Source: an uncultured Bacteroidales bacterium
GTDB lineage: Bacteria; Bacteroidota; Bacteroidia; Bacteroidales; P3
Assembly: GCA_900318835.1 (NCBI GenBank)
Contig: ONLW01000015.1
Location: 1 to 57,734 of the forward strand
Direction: 5' to 3'
Length of the DNA: 57,734 nt
In this document: positions 8,293 to 16,800 of the stretch, piece by piece
Position numbering within the stretch: the first letter of the stretch is position 1
How the letters are laid out: the number at the start of each line of letters is the position of its first letter
The notes under the pieces: generated by a model
Told to the model about the DNA's origin: nothing
Seen by the model: the letters and a program-made list of their open reading frames with translations, nothing else
Databases searched by the model: none
Program-made: the position numbers and the translations under genes

Positions 8293-9150
8293 CTAGAATT
8301 TCTTGTCAAACACCTTATAGAACGTCTGTACAGCAGGAGACGACTCATCCCACTTGTATTGCGCTGAAGTTTCATTCACACACATCAAGGCCTCATCGCG
8401 GGTATCAATAGCATTAAGACGGAGAATAAAGTCGTTGTAAGCCTTCATGTTATTATGGAAAAGTTCGTTCATAAAGCTGAACTTATCGTTAATATTAATG
8501 ACCGTACGCAAATCGGAAACCTTATTGCCCAATCGCTCACCAAGAGTGGGAGCTGCTGGTTTCAACTGGTCACCCAGGGTGTCGCCTTGAGTCTGGGGAG
8601 CATGCAGGTAGTCAAGGAGTGAGGCTTGTGTGCCAGCAGCAGCATGATGTTCGGGCTCGGGAGAGGGATCCGGCTCAGGTTCTGGTTCCAGAACCACTGG
8701 ATTTTCTGGTTCTGGCTCAATAATCACTTCGTCAAACAACAAGCTGTTGCCGTTATCCTCAATCTCTTCCATCGGGGGTTGTTCCACAAACTTAGCTTCA
8801 GTTTCAGGCTCCAGTTCAGGCTCCGGTTCGGGTTCCGACTCATGCGAAGACTCCACTTGCGCTTCTACCACAGGAGCCATCGCAGCCATCGTAGCCATCA
8901 CAGTTGACGACAGCATCTCCTCGTCAGGCTTCATTACCCCACATCCCTCTTTCTCTACCTCTTTCTCCTCTTTCATCTTTTCGCCCCCCTCTTCGCCCAT
9001 ACGCAGGGCCACGTCATACAACCGCCGCAAATCCTCCAAAAGCAGATCCCGTTCTATCCGACTCACCTCCCCTTCGTGGGACACAATCTTGTTCGCAATC
9101 GCACACAGACGCTGCATGCCTTCGGTCAGTTCTTTAACACTGTTCTTCAT
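8293..9150 (-). CDS. Conserved Bacteroidales hypothetical with Glu/Pro-rich linker
   Basis: I do not recognise a characterised family. The 285-residue protein starts at the ATG at 9150 (MKNSVKELTEGM). It has an N-terminal helical part (residues about 1-60), a long acidic linker rich in Glu-Pro pairs (roughly residues 95-190), and a C-terminal folded segment of about 80 residues beginning VSDLRTVININDKF and ending FYKVFDKKF. The C-terminal segment looks well conserved and probably carries the function. No signal peptide. It is the first gene of the gmk-mreC-mreD-porZ run, so a cytoplasmic role in growth is plausible but unproven. The linker codes MATMAAMAP from a 9-bp tandem (8876-8902). Confidence 0.75.
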   Translation of the reverse strand: MKNSVKELTEGMQRLCAIANKIVSHEGEVSRIERDLLLEDLRRLYDVALRMGEEGGEKMKEEKEVEKEGCGVMKPDEEMLSSTVMATMAAMAPVVEAQVESSHESEPEPEPELEPETEAKFVEQPPMEEIEDNGNSLLFDEVIIEPEPENPVVLEPEPEPDPSPEPEHHAAAGTQASLLDYLHAPQTQGDTLGDQLKPAAPTLGERLGNKVSDLRTVININDKFSFMNELFHNNMKAYNDFILRLNAIDTRDEALMCVNETSAQYKWDESSPAVQTFYKVFDKKF

Positions 9151-9255
9151 TATGCTATACTTATTTATCTTATTAATTACAAAACAATTACACCTCCCAC
9201 AAAACACTTTTTCCAGTTGTAAAAATACCATATTTTTTATAATCACACACGCAAA

Positions 9256-9291
9256 ACAAAAAAAAGTTATCAAACCCTGCGGTTGATAACT
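9256..9291 (-). terminator. Intrinsic terminator after the DUF4956 gene
   Basis: On the minus strand a 9-bp stem AGTTATCAA / TTGATAACT (arms at 9283-9291 and 9265-9273) is followed by an uninterrupted run of Ts. It lies about 30 bp past the DUF4956 stop and ends the five-gene envelope cluster before the next operon begins at 9150. Confidence 0.85.
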
Positions 9292-9318
9292 CTTTACATT
9301 TTGACCTCTAGACCATTA

Positions 9319-10026
9319 CTATCTCTTAAATTTTGTCACCATATCAATGTCGTTGGGTTCCAGATCATCGGGGATATAAGTCACTTTCAAGAAAGCCGTA
9401 TCTTTCAAGAAATCAATGCTTCCCACCTGCACTTTGACAATCTCCAAGCCCGTCCTCTCACGCAGGTCTGACAGCAGTTCTTCTCTCCGTTCCGGCTTGA
9501 TGAGCGCAATCCTCTCGTACCTGATAATCTTCTGCGCCCTACCCTTCGACATACCTGCCGCCTCCAGCACCCACACCAGCAGAATGAATATCACATTCGT
9601 CGCAACAAACGAGGCATAGCTTGCCGCCATCCCTGCACCATTGATAATGCTGATGGCAATAAGTACAAACAAATAGGTCATCTCACGAATCGGCAACTGC
9701 TCGGTGCGGTAACGTATCATGCTGAAAATACCAAACAGTCCCAATGCGACACCCACCTCCACTGACATATTCCGCAACTGATAAAGGATAAAGAAAATCG
9801 CCGTGCTGAATAACATATAAGTGAAGTAATACTCACGGCGACGGCTCTTCCTGTAATAAAAGAAGTGGGTAATAATCCAGCATACCAGCAAGTTGATACC
9901 AAACAAGATAAGCAACTTGCCCAATGCGGGGCCATCAAAAAGTTGTATATTCAAAAAGTCTACGGTCTGCTCTTCGGCATCGCCGAAACGTGCCGCAACG
10001 TCAGGATTGAATTCTTCCGGTTCCAT
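9319..10026 (-). CDS. DUF4956 family membrane protein
   Basis: This 235-residue protein has an N-terminal cytoplasmic stretch, three to four membrane segments between about residues 30 and 150 (LLILFGINLLVCWIITHFFY, MLFSTAIFFILYQL, VALGLFGIFSMIRYR, LFVLIAISIINGAG) and a C-terminal soluble domain (about residues 160-235, ...LEIVKVQVGSIDFLKDTAFLKV). The motif GLFGIFSMIRYRTEQ is characteristic of DUF4956. The family is repeatedly found beside VTC-domain proteins, as here (1 bp after the VTC gene). The function is unknown; a membrane partner of a polyphosphate-related enzyme is an inference from context. Confidence 0.85.
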   Translation of the reverse strand: MEPEEFNPDVAARFGDAEEQTVDFLNIQLFDGPALGKLLILFGINLLVCWIITHFFYYRKSRRREYYFTYMLFSTAIFFILYQLRNMSVEVGVALGLFGIFSMIRYRTEQLPIREMTYLFVLIAISIINGAGMAASYASFVATNVIFILLVWVLEAAGMSKGRAQKIIRYERIALIKPERREELLSDLRERTGLEIVKVQVGSIDFLKDTAFLKVTYIPDDLEPNDIDMVTKFKR

Positions 10027-10027
10027 A

Positions 10028-10777
10028 TTATTTTAATTTTTCAATATACAATAGTTTCTCTTTAAATTGATTGCTTTTGGCGCCAGGATCAGTCAACGCC
10101 GTGCCGATGCAATATTTGCTCATTCTCCGTGGTAGGATGTGCATTTCGTGCAATGTTCGCTCAATTTCCGACATGGGGGCGTCGGCCTGATGCTTCACCT
10201 CAATGACGAGCAGGTGACTTATATCGGAATTGAACTGGGTAGCATGATTATGGAATAGGATGCGACTGTCGATGGTGACCCTCTGATTCATTTCTTTATC
10301 AACAAGGGTAATACGTTGGAAACGATTTTCAAGACAGGAATGTAGGGAGGCGACGGGATAGGGGGTATTGGCATTGAGGAACTGCCTAACTCGGTCAACT
10401 TCAAGTGCACAGTCGAACATGGCGGGATCGATGGGTATCCTCACTTTATGGGTCTTTCCCCGGTTGTCTTTATTTTTGATTTCAAAAAAAGTTGTGTCGG
10501 TAGAGCGGTAGGTGCGCACACGCAGTTTCTGCCGGTTGAGCTTTTTATTGTGATGCATGGTATACATCGCCAAGTCGGCAGTGTCAAAATAAAGTGTCCT
10601 GTATGGTGCCACACGTTCTCCCCCTGTCTCCTGCACATAATACCCCCCTGCCACCCGTCCGAGTAGTTCCTCAAGCTGGTGGGCAGGAACAATGTATTTC
10701 TGGTCGACACGGTTCATGAGCCGCACCGCCTTCATTGCCTCGAGTCCGATGGCTTCCATCTGATAGAGGACATTCAT
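10028..10777 (-). CDS. VTC-domain (polyphosphate polymerase-like) protein
   Basis: The VTC fold is a triphosphate-tunnel enzyme; in yeast Vtc4 it polymerises polyphosphate from ATP. In this 249-residue protein the tunnel-type signatures are in order: RVDQKYIV (residues 23-30), TLYFDT (61-66), alternating basics KLRVRTY (84-90), FFEIKNK (97-103), KVRIP, then LVIEVKHQ and RMSKYCIG. The acidic and basic residues expected on tunnel strands are present, so the enzyme is probably active. No membrane segment; the DUF4956 neighbour could supply one. Start ATG at 10777, 2 bp after the upstream gene's stop. Confidence 0.85.
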   Translation of the reverse strand: MNVLYQMEAIGLEAMKAVRLMNRVDQKYIVPAHQLEELLGRVAGGYYVQETGGERVAPYRTLYFDTADLAMYTMHHNKKLNRQKLRVRTYRSTDTTFFEIKNKDNRGKTHKVRIPIDPAMFDCALEVDRVRQFLNANTPYPVASLHSCLENRFQRITLVDKEMNQRVTIDSRILFHNHATQFNSDISHLLVIEVKHQADAPMSEIERTLHEMHILPRRMSKYCIGTALTDPGAKSNQFKEKLLYIEKLK

Positions 10778-10779
10778 TT

Positions 10780-11199
10780 CTACTTGTAGCTATATTCAAA
10801 CACTTTTGTGGATTCCAGTTTCCCGCTGGGGCTATAATTGAGTTGCCGTTTTTTTGTCCCATCGTCGTTGTATTCAAACTGTTTCACCCGCACGACTTTG
10901 TTTTTGTCGTTATATTCCACCTGTTCTTTGCATCTGGAGGAAGAACCGTCATAGCTGTATGTGGTTCGCCTCTTCTGCCCGTAGGAGGCATACTCTACCT
11001 CCTCCACCTTGCGGCCGAGGTCGTCGTAGGTGACGATGTTGTCGAGATAGGGTGTGGACGAACCCGCACGGGTGTTCCACTCCTTCACCACAAGGTTTTT
11101 CTTCCGTTCGCGTTTGGGGGTTGTCTGCCCCTGCACATCCGCAAATCCCATTAAACCCATCAAACCCATTAAACTTATTACTAAAATCTTCTTCATCAT
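10780..11199 (-). CDS. Small exported protein with YD-like repeats
   Basis: I do not recognise a named family. The protein (139 residues; a second in-frame ATG follows at 11196) has a signal peptide containing the repeat LMGLMGLMG, cleavage near VQGQ, then about 110 residues with recurrent Tyr-Asp/Asn motifs (VTYDDLGRK, YSYDGSS, VEYNDKNK, FEYNDDGTK, NYSPSGK, FEYSYK). Such short YD/RHS-type hairpin repeats also occur in the exported protein at 31915-32838. Probably periplasmic or surface located. It sits inside the VTC/DUF4956 cluster. Confidence 0.7.
   Translation of the reverse strand: MMKKILVISLMGLMGLMGFADVQGQTTPKRERKKNLVVKEWNTRAGSSTPYLDNIVTYDDLGRKVEEVEYASYGQKRRTTYSYDGSSSRCKEQVEYNDKNKVVRVKQFEYNDDGTKKRQLNYSPSGKLESTKVFEYSYK
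11147..11173. repeat. 9-bp tandem in signal-peptide codons
   Basis: Three units CCCATTAAA, CCCATCAAA, CCCATTAAA (plus strand) encode the MGL repeats of the signal peptide of the small exported protein. A comparable 9-bp tandem (TCAAACTCA twice, 11994-12011) encodes LMSLMSL in the signal peptide of the next gene upstream. Confidence 0.7.
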
Positions 11200-11208
11200 T
11201 CTTTTCTA

Positions 11209-12039
11209 CTAAAACATATAACTGTATTCAACCGCCAGCCACCCCACAAAGTTGGTCTCGCGGGTATATGCCTTCAGTTTGGTCCCTTTCGCATTGGCGT
11301 CGACTTTCTTCTCTGTCATGAAGTCGCCCATCAGACAGACATCTATCACGCTCCCGCGGTTGATGCGATAGCTCACGCCCAGTGTACCCCGCAGACGATT
11401 AACATAAACCGAGTTGAATCCATCAAGGAACCACCCTGCCTCATTCGCGGCAAGACCCGTCTCGGAGGAGACCCAAATGCCGGTAGTCTCGTTATAAGTA
11501 GCCTTGACGACAGGCGCATTGAGCGTGTTGCGCACCTCGAAGGTGCCATAAGGTTCCCAGCGGCGGAAGGCCTTGTAGGTCACTTTTAGTCGACTTTTCA
11601 GCATCCACGCATTCCCAGGAGTCTGCCATTCATTGTACGAGTCTGTCCTATGTGTCATCTGCACACGCTCGCGCAGTGAGAACTGCCAGTCACCCACCTG
11701 GTAGCTGCCTGTCACATCGGCCATCAGCCGGTGGCGGGGGGGATTGAAGGAGGAGCCTTCATAGCCGTTGATGAGCGAGTACCCCACCCCCACTTTCAGC
11801 CAGGGAAGCACTTTGTAGCGCACGGACAGGGTCGACTGCAAACGGTCGAACGAAGAGAGATTCCCATCGAACCACACAGCCTCTTCCCAACAGACATGCA
11901 GTCCCTTCGACACGCGCTTGTTCAAACCGAAGGTCAAGCGACCACCCACCTCATCATCCACCCTCACGTCGGTCTGCCCGCACACTTCTCCGGTCAAACT
12001 CATCAAACTCATCAAGCATATGATCACAAACCCTTTCAT
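11209..12039 (-). CDS. DUF2490-like outer-membrane protein
   Basis: The 276-residue protein begins at the ATG at 12039 with a signal peptide (MKGFVIICLMSLMSLTGEV); the open frame also contains a TTG two codons earlier. The mature part consists of alternating amphipathic strands with aromatic girdles (RYKVLPWLKVGVGYSL, WQFSLRERVQMTH, LKVTYKAFRRWEPYGTFEVR, LRGTLGVSYRIN) and ends in EYSYMF, a terminal Phe typical of outer-membrane beta-barrels. The pattern matches DUF2490. The start overlaps the stop of the upstream beta-helix gene (TGATG), so the two are coupled. A route or anchor for a surface polymer is a possible role, by context only. Confidence 0.75.
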   Translation of the reverse strand: MKGFVIICLMSLMSLTGEVCGQTDVRVDDEVGGRLTFGLNKRVSKGLHVCWEEAVWFDGNLSSFDRLQSTLSVRYKVLPWLKVGVGYSLINGYEGSSFNPPRHRLMADVTGSYQVGDWQFSLRERVQMTHRTDSYNEWQTPGNAWMLKSRLKVTYKAFRRWEPYGTFEVRNTLNAPVVKATYNETTGIWVSSETGLAANEAGWFLDGFNSVYVNRLRGTLGVSYRINRGSVIDVCLMGDFMTEKKVDANAKGTKLKAYTRETNFVGWLAVEYSYMF

Positions 12040-13733
12040 CACCAACGTCCTCCACCGGTATAGGAAGTCAACGTCACACTGTTGCCACCGCTCACTTGGG
12101 GATTATCCAAAAATATGCCGCCGAAACGTTCTGTACCACCCTCTAGGGTAACCCCACTCTTCAATGTGGGCTCCGAAGGGGTGGAGAGAACAAGTTTTGT
12201 GCCGCCAGTGGTCGGGGTCTTGAAGGCGAGTGTTCTATCTCCCACGTTGATTGAATACCACGCATTCCTCGTCCACGACGAGGCTTGATAACAATCCTGA
12301 GAGAGCTGGGCGCCGTTTTCCAATCCGCCAATAGCGATGACGGTCCCCCCTTGGATGTAGAGTTTGCAACCCCCTTCTGTGTTGGCGTCGATAGCCACCT
12401 CTGGCGAGGTCTTTCCGACGGCATAAACGACACCTCCTTGGATGTAGCAGTTGCCGTTGGCATCGAGGCCGTCGTTACCCGTCGAGAGGGCGCAAAGGTA
12501 GCCGCCGCTGATGGTCATGGTGGAAGCCGAGTTGATGGCGTCGTCGCTGGACTGGCTGTAGACCTCGCCCCCGGTAACGGTCAGCATGCCCTTGGTCTCA
12601 ATGCCTTCATCATTTGTAGCCTTCACGGTAATCTTGCCTCCGGAAATCTCGATATTGCCGTCGCACTTGATGCCTTTGGCGCCAACGCTGTTGTCGCTGC
12701 CATGTTGACCGGGGCCCGGCCTGCCACCGGAGCCACCGCCGCTGTTGGTGGAGCCGAAGTTGGTTCCGGTGACGGTGATGTCGACAATGCCACCGCGGAA
12801 GTACCCCTCGCCGTCACAGCTGATACCCTTACCGCCCTTGCCACTGTTGGTGATGGTCAGACTACCGGCGTTCATCTCGAACACATGGTCGGCCTTCACG
12901 CCGTTGCTACGGTTGGTGTCGCCGCTCTCCACCACGGTATTGCCCGTGAGGACGATGGTGGTAGCGCCGCCCTCAAAGCGTATCAGCGAGTCGCTGCTGA
13001 TACCTTTCTTTCCGTTGGCGGAAACGGTGATATCCAGTGTTCCACCGCTGACGAGGACGTAATCCTTGCCCCTCACGCCATTGCCTGCCGAAGAGGTGAC
13101 TTTCACAGTAACGCCGGGGGTAAACTGCAGCCAGTCGTCGCTGGTGATGCCGCTGTTGCCGGTGGCGTTAACGGAGAGGGAGCCGCTGCCGCTGAGGACT
13201 ATTTGCCCTTCGCTGAAGATGACGCCTTTCTCGTCCTCACCCTCTGGAGTGAGGGTATAGCTGCTGCCGTCAGCCAAAGAGCTGCTGCCACCCAGGACGA
13301 GGTCCACACGCTTGCCTTTGTTGGGCGTCTCCTCCAACCCCTGAACATTGATGGCCGAGCCACGCATATTGGTGATACTGACGCCATTCAAGGCAATTGC
13401 CTGCTTTTTTCCACTGTAAATTTTAAAGAAACCGTCGGAGGTGGAACCGGAAAGGAGGTACATCACTTTTTCGTTGCCTGTGTTGCGAACAGTGACATCG
13501 TTTCCGCTGACGGTAGCAGTGACATTTCCTCCAGCGCCGCTGACGGTTGCCTCTCCGGTAGCAGAGAAGACGACAGTAACGGTACGGTCATAGTCCGTCG
13601 TATCCACTGCCGTCGTATCGGAGCCGCCATGCGTGGCCCCGGAGGTGGTGTCGGTAGTGGTGGCGATATCGTCTTTACCACACCCCACAAAGAGCAGCAC
13701 GCCTGCCAAGAGGCTGAGAATGATTCGTTTCAT
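12039..13733 (-). CDS. Cthe_2159-type (DUF4353) beta-helix lipoprotein
   Basis: This 564-residue lipoprotein has a lipobox LFVGC (Cys18) and a Ser/Thr/Asp linker. The remainder is a long parallel beta-helix with repeated turns such as IALNGVSITN, LRFEGGATTI, GYFRGGIVDITV, IEISGGKITVKA, MLTVTGGEVYSQ and MTISGGYLCALSTGNDGLDANG. This is the PF14262 family, whose founding member Cthe_2159 binds cellulose and acidic sugars with bound calcium. A Gly/Asn-rich loop interrupts the helix near residue 320. First gene of the VTC/DUF4956 cluster. I infer surface exposure and carbohydrate binding. Confidence 0.85.
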   Translation of the reverse strand: MKRIILSLLAGVLLFVGCGKDDIATTTDTTSGATHGGSDTTAVDTTDYDRTVTVVFSATGEATVSGAGGNVTATVSGNDVTVRNTGNEKVMYLLSGSTSDGFFKIYSGKKQAIALNGVSITNMRGSAINVQGLEETPNKGKRVDLVLGGSSSLADGSSYTLTPEGEDEKGVIFSEGQIVLSGSGSLSVNATGNSGITSDDWLQFTPGVTVKVTSSAGNGVRGKDYVLVSGGTLDITVSANGKKGISSDSLIRFEGGATTIVLTGNTVVESGDTNRSNGVKADHVFEMNAGSLTITNSGKGGKGISCDGEGYFRGGIVDITVTGTNFGSTNSGGGSGGRPGPGQHGSDNSVGAKGIKCDGNIEISGGKITVKATNDEGIETKGMLTVTGGEVYSQSSDDAINSASTMTISGGYLCALSTGNDGLDANGNCYIQGGVVYAVGKTSPEVAIDANTEGGCKLYIQGGTVIAIGGLENGAQLSQDCYQASSWTRNAWYSINVGDRTLAFKTPTTGGTKLVLSTPSEPTLKSGVTLEGGTERFGGIFLDNPQVSGGNSVTLTSYTGGGRW

Positions 13734-13772
13734 TGACTATCGTTTTAAATGTATATAATACATTTGGTACTG

Positions 13773-13780
13773 CAAAGATA
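13773..13780 (-). promoter_or_regulatory. -7 element (TATCTTTG) of the beta-helix/VTC operon
   Basis: On the minus strand TATCTTTG matches the Bacteroidales TAnnTTTG element and lies about 40 bp before the ATG at 13733. No clear TTTG box is seen 19 bp upstream. Confidence 0.6.
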
Positions 13781-13801
13781 CAAAAACTTTCGATGACGCG
13801 A

Positions 13802-13836
13802 GAAAAAAAAATCCCTCCCCATGGAGTGGGGAGGGA
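13802..13836 (-). terminator. Intrinsic terminator after the PKD surface-protein gene
   Basis: Arms TCCCTCCCC (13812-13820) and GGGGAGGGA (13828-13836) form a perfect 9-bp stem with a 7-nt loop; on the minus strand it is followed by about ten Ts, interrupted by one C. It separates the 1622-residue gene from the beta-helix operon. Confidence 0.9.
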
Positions 13837-13863
13837 CAACCATATTCCCTTTGTTAAGTTGAT

Positions 13864-16800
13864 TTATTTCTTAATCAGCTTCAGATACTCATATTTGTCG
13901 GTGTCGGTGACGACTCTGACAATATAGGCACCGGTGGGGAGGTTGGAGACGTCGAACTGGCTCATGCCTTCGACTGACAGCACTTTCTTTCCCTGCATGG
14001 AGATAACCTCGATGGAGACAATGCCGTCAACGGGAGCGTTGTTCTCGGCGTCGCGCACATCGACGATATCCGTCGCGGGGTTGGGCTGCAGGATGAAGGT
14101 GTGGGGTTTGGACTCTGGACTGGAATTGCTGTTGCCGTTTGCGTACTGGATGAAGCCGCCATTTTGTTCAGCATTCCAAATCTTATCGTAGGGAATGCAG
14201 ATGTTGGCCATGCAGATTTTACCGCCATCGCAAACAAGCACATGGAAACAGAGCTCCGCATTCTCTGCGGTGAGCTGGGAAGTGAGTCCATTGTCAAGCA
14301 CAAGGAGTCCTTTGTAGGCATGACCATCGTAGCCGGGATAGTAGATCTCGCCCTCGTCGCTCCAGACGGCAATGATATCATCTTGATAAAGCTCGAAGTC
14401 GAAGAATGCCGACTGATTATGTTCGCTGTAAACCAAATTGAGGTCACCACGGAGATCGAAACCGCAGTCGTCGAAGCACTCGGTCCACTCGGAGAGGTCG
14501 ACGGCCAGAATTCCCGCTTTATCTCCATTCTCATCAATGAAATAGAACTGGATTCCTGTCGGTGTAATCTCCTCGTATTCGATAGTGCCACTCACATCCC
14601 GATAGCTTCCCGGGTCAATGACGATAGGGGCGGGGGTAAAGCTGACAACATGAGAGCTAGAGAGTTCAACATGGTTGATTCTGACAACATCATTGGTGTT
14701 GTTCACGACTCTGGCATAGACATGGTAGAAGAGCGCGCACCCTTGAGGATCGCATTTAACATAGACATCCTGGAAGTCTACAGCATGGCACTCCGCATCA
14801 TCAAATCTTACGCTAAATATCGGAGACTCCGCCGTGCATCCAGCACCATAGTTGACTCTGAGCTGATAGTCGCCCTGGTCAGGAATGGGAAGCATATCGG
14901 GGCTGGGGGGCAGGTTGCCGTTATAAATCTTCTGTCCATCCCAATACCAACCATAGTTGAAGTTGCCGCCCAGATTATAGAGCGGTATCCGCCCGTCAAG
15001 CTGATCCTTGCAAAGGCTGTAGCATCCCGTAAGAAGGCCGTCGAAGTCGGGAGCCTCTGGAATGGTTATAGTAGCTGTTTCCGAGGGGCAACCTGTCGCA
15101 GGGGCGATGCGGTAAACGCTAATCTGTCCACCGGTGTAATATTGGGTGGAGGTGCCACGGACGCCGTTGCTCCAAAGGTAACTGTTGGACGAGGGGCTAA
15201 CGGAGGCTGTCACAGGGCCATCGCCGATACAGGCAGGATTGCTCAAAATAATCGTAGGAGCGGGCTCTTGCGAGAAGACCTGAATGGTAGTGGTGGCCGT
15301 CACAGGCGGGCAGCTGTTATTGTCGGGGTTAGAGACTGCGAGAGTAACAGTGTAGGTGCCCGCTTGGTCGAGTTTGATATTACGCGGATTTCTTTGGGTG
15401 GAATACTTATGAGAGTTATCCGGAAATTCAACATCCCAATGGTAAGAGAAGTTTCTTCCCATGTCGCCGTTCAACTCTGCATATTCACCCAAGCAGTAAG
15501 TCCTTCTGGCAAGGATGGTGGGGGTAGGACGAGTAGTGCCGTTGGGGTACGTCAACTTCGTACTCAGCAGTCTGTGGCATTTGTTGGGAGTCGTAACATC
15601 GACATAATAGTAACCCGATGCGGTAACATAGGCCGTGTTGTTGGGCGAAGTGTAGACGTTGGGATGCCAGGTATAGGTAGCGTCAGCGGGCAAGACTTCC
15701 AACACGGCACCAGGATCATTGGGATCGGGGCAATCCGGAACAACTTGTGTAAGAGTATAATGAGCGCCATCATAAGAATTTATATGGAAATTGGTGCTTC
15801 TTGTGGCGGTACAACCGATGGCGTCGGTAACGGTAAGGGTAACCGTCTTATTTCCAGTAGTACTATACACATGCGAGATATTGTTGCCATTATACGTAGA
15901 ACCGTCGCCGAAGTTCCAGCTATAGCTCAACGGAGCATAGCCGCCATGAACACTAGCAGAGAAAAGGAGCGAGTTGTTCACGCACATGTCATCCACGATG
16001 ATGGGATCGATAGTAGGTGCCCCCTTGTGGAAATAGAAAACCGTATCGAGATAGCAATTGAGGCCGAATTCGAGATGCACATTATAGTTTCCAGTTCTCG
16101 TTATCGGAAAACTCACGTTCACGTATCTCGTTTCAAATGACTCCCTTACGCCATTTACAGTCACAGAATTGATTTGCCTGCCAATAATGATAAGGTTTCC
16201 TCTGCAGTCATTTATCAAAGCAAACTGGGGGATCGGGCCGGTCATGTTCACCGCGCTGGTGTAGCGGAAGCAGTGACCGCCATTTTCCCAGCGGGCGGAA
16301 ACAACGCAATTACCCGTCTCGGGGACAAGGATACGCTGTGCAGCGTTCTGGACTGTACACTGATAGATTGTGCGACCATTCTTGGAAATGGTGATGGGCA
16401 ACGGATAGTATACACTGTTCTCAATGCCAATGGTATTGTTGCAGTATTGTACCACCTGGAAAGCATTATTCGGTCTGGTGCAACCATCATCGAACTCTAT
16501 CGCAGGCTCGCAATACTGGGTTGTAACCGTAATCTGGGTATCGGCAACGCATCCTCCTTTGGTGACATAGTGCAGATGCACAACATGTGTACTGGTGAGG
16601 TGCATATAGTTAGGGCCATTATCGCCGACCAACATAAGGTCGACCGTCTCACCATACTCTTTTTGGTTGACATTGTTGTCCACATACCAGTAAGTCGAAT
16701 CCTCCAAGGCATCGGCGGGAGCAGAAGTGCTAAAGGTATTCCACCACCCTTCGCAGAGCGTGCCAGGAATAATCTGCGGAGCGGCAATCTGACCGATATG

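Noticed and set aside
8640-8860. GAACC/GGTTC-rich stretch considered as a DNA repeat or CRISPR-like array
   Set aside because: It is the codon run for the Glu-Pro linker of the hypothetical protein; spacing is irregular and no spacers exist.
14101-16140. 679-codon plus-strand open frame opposite the PKD protein
   Set aside because: Antisense shadow; the minus-strand protein has signal peptide, PKD motif and T9SS domain, while this frame has no recognisable feature.
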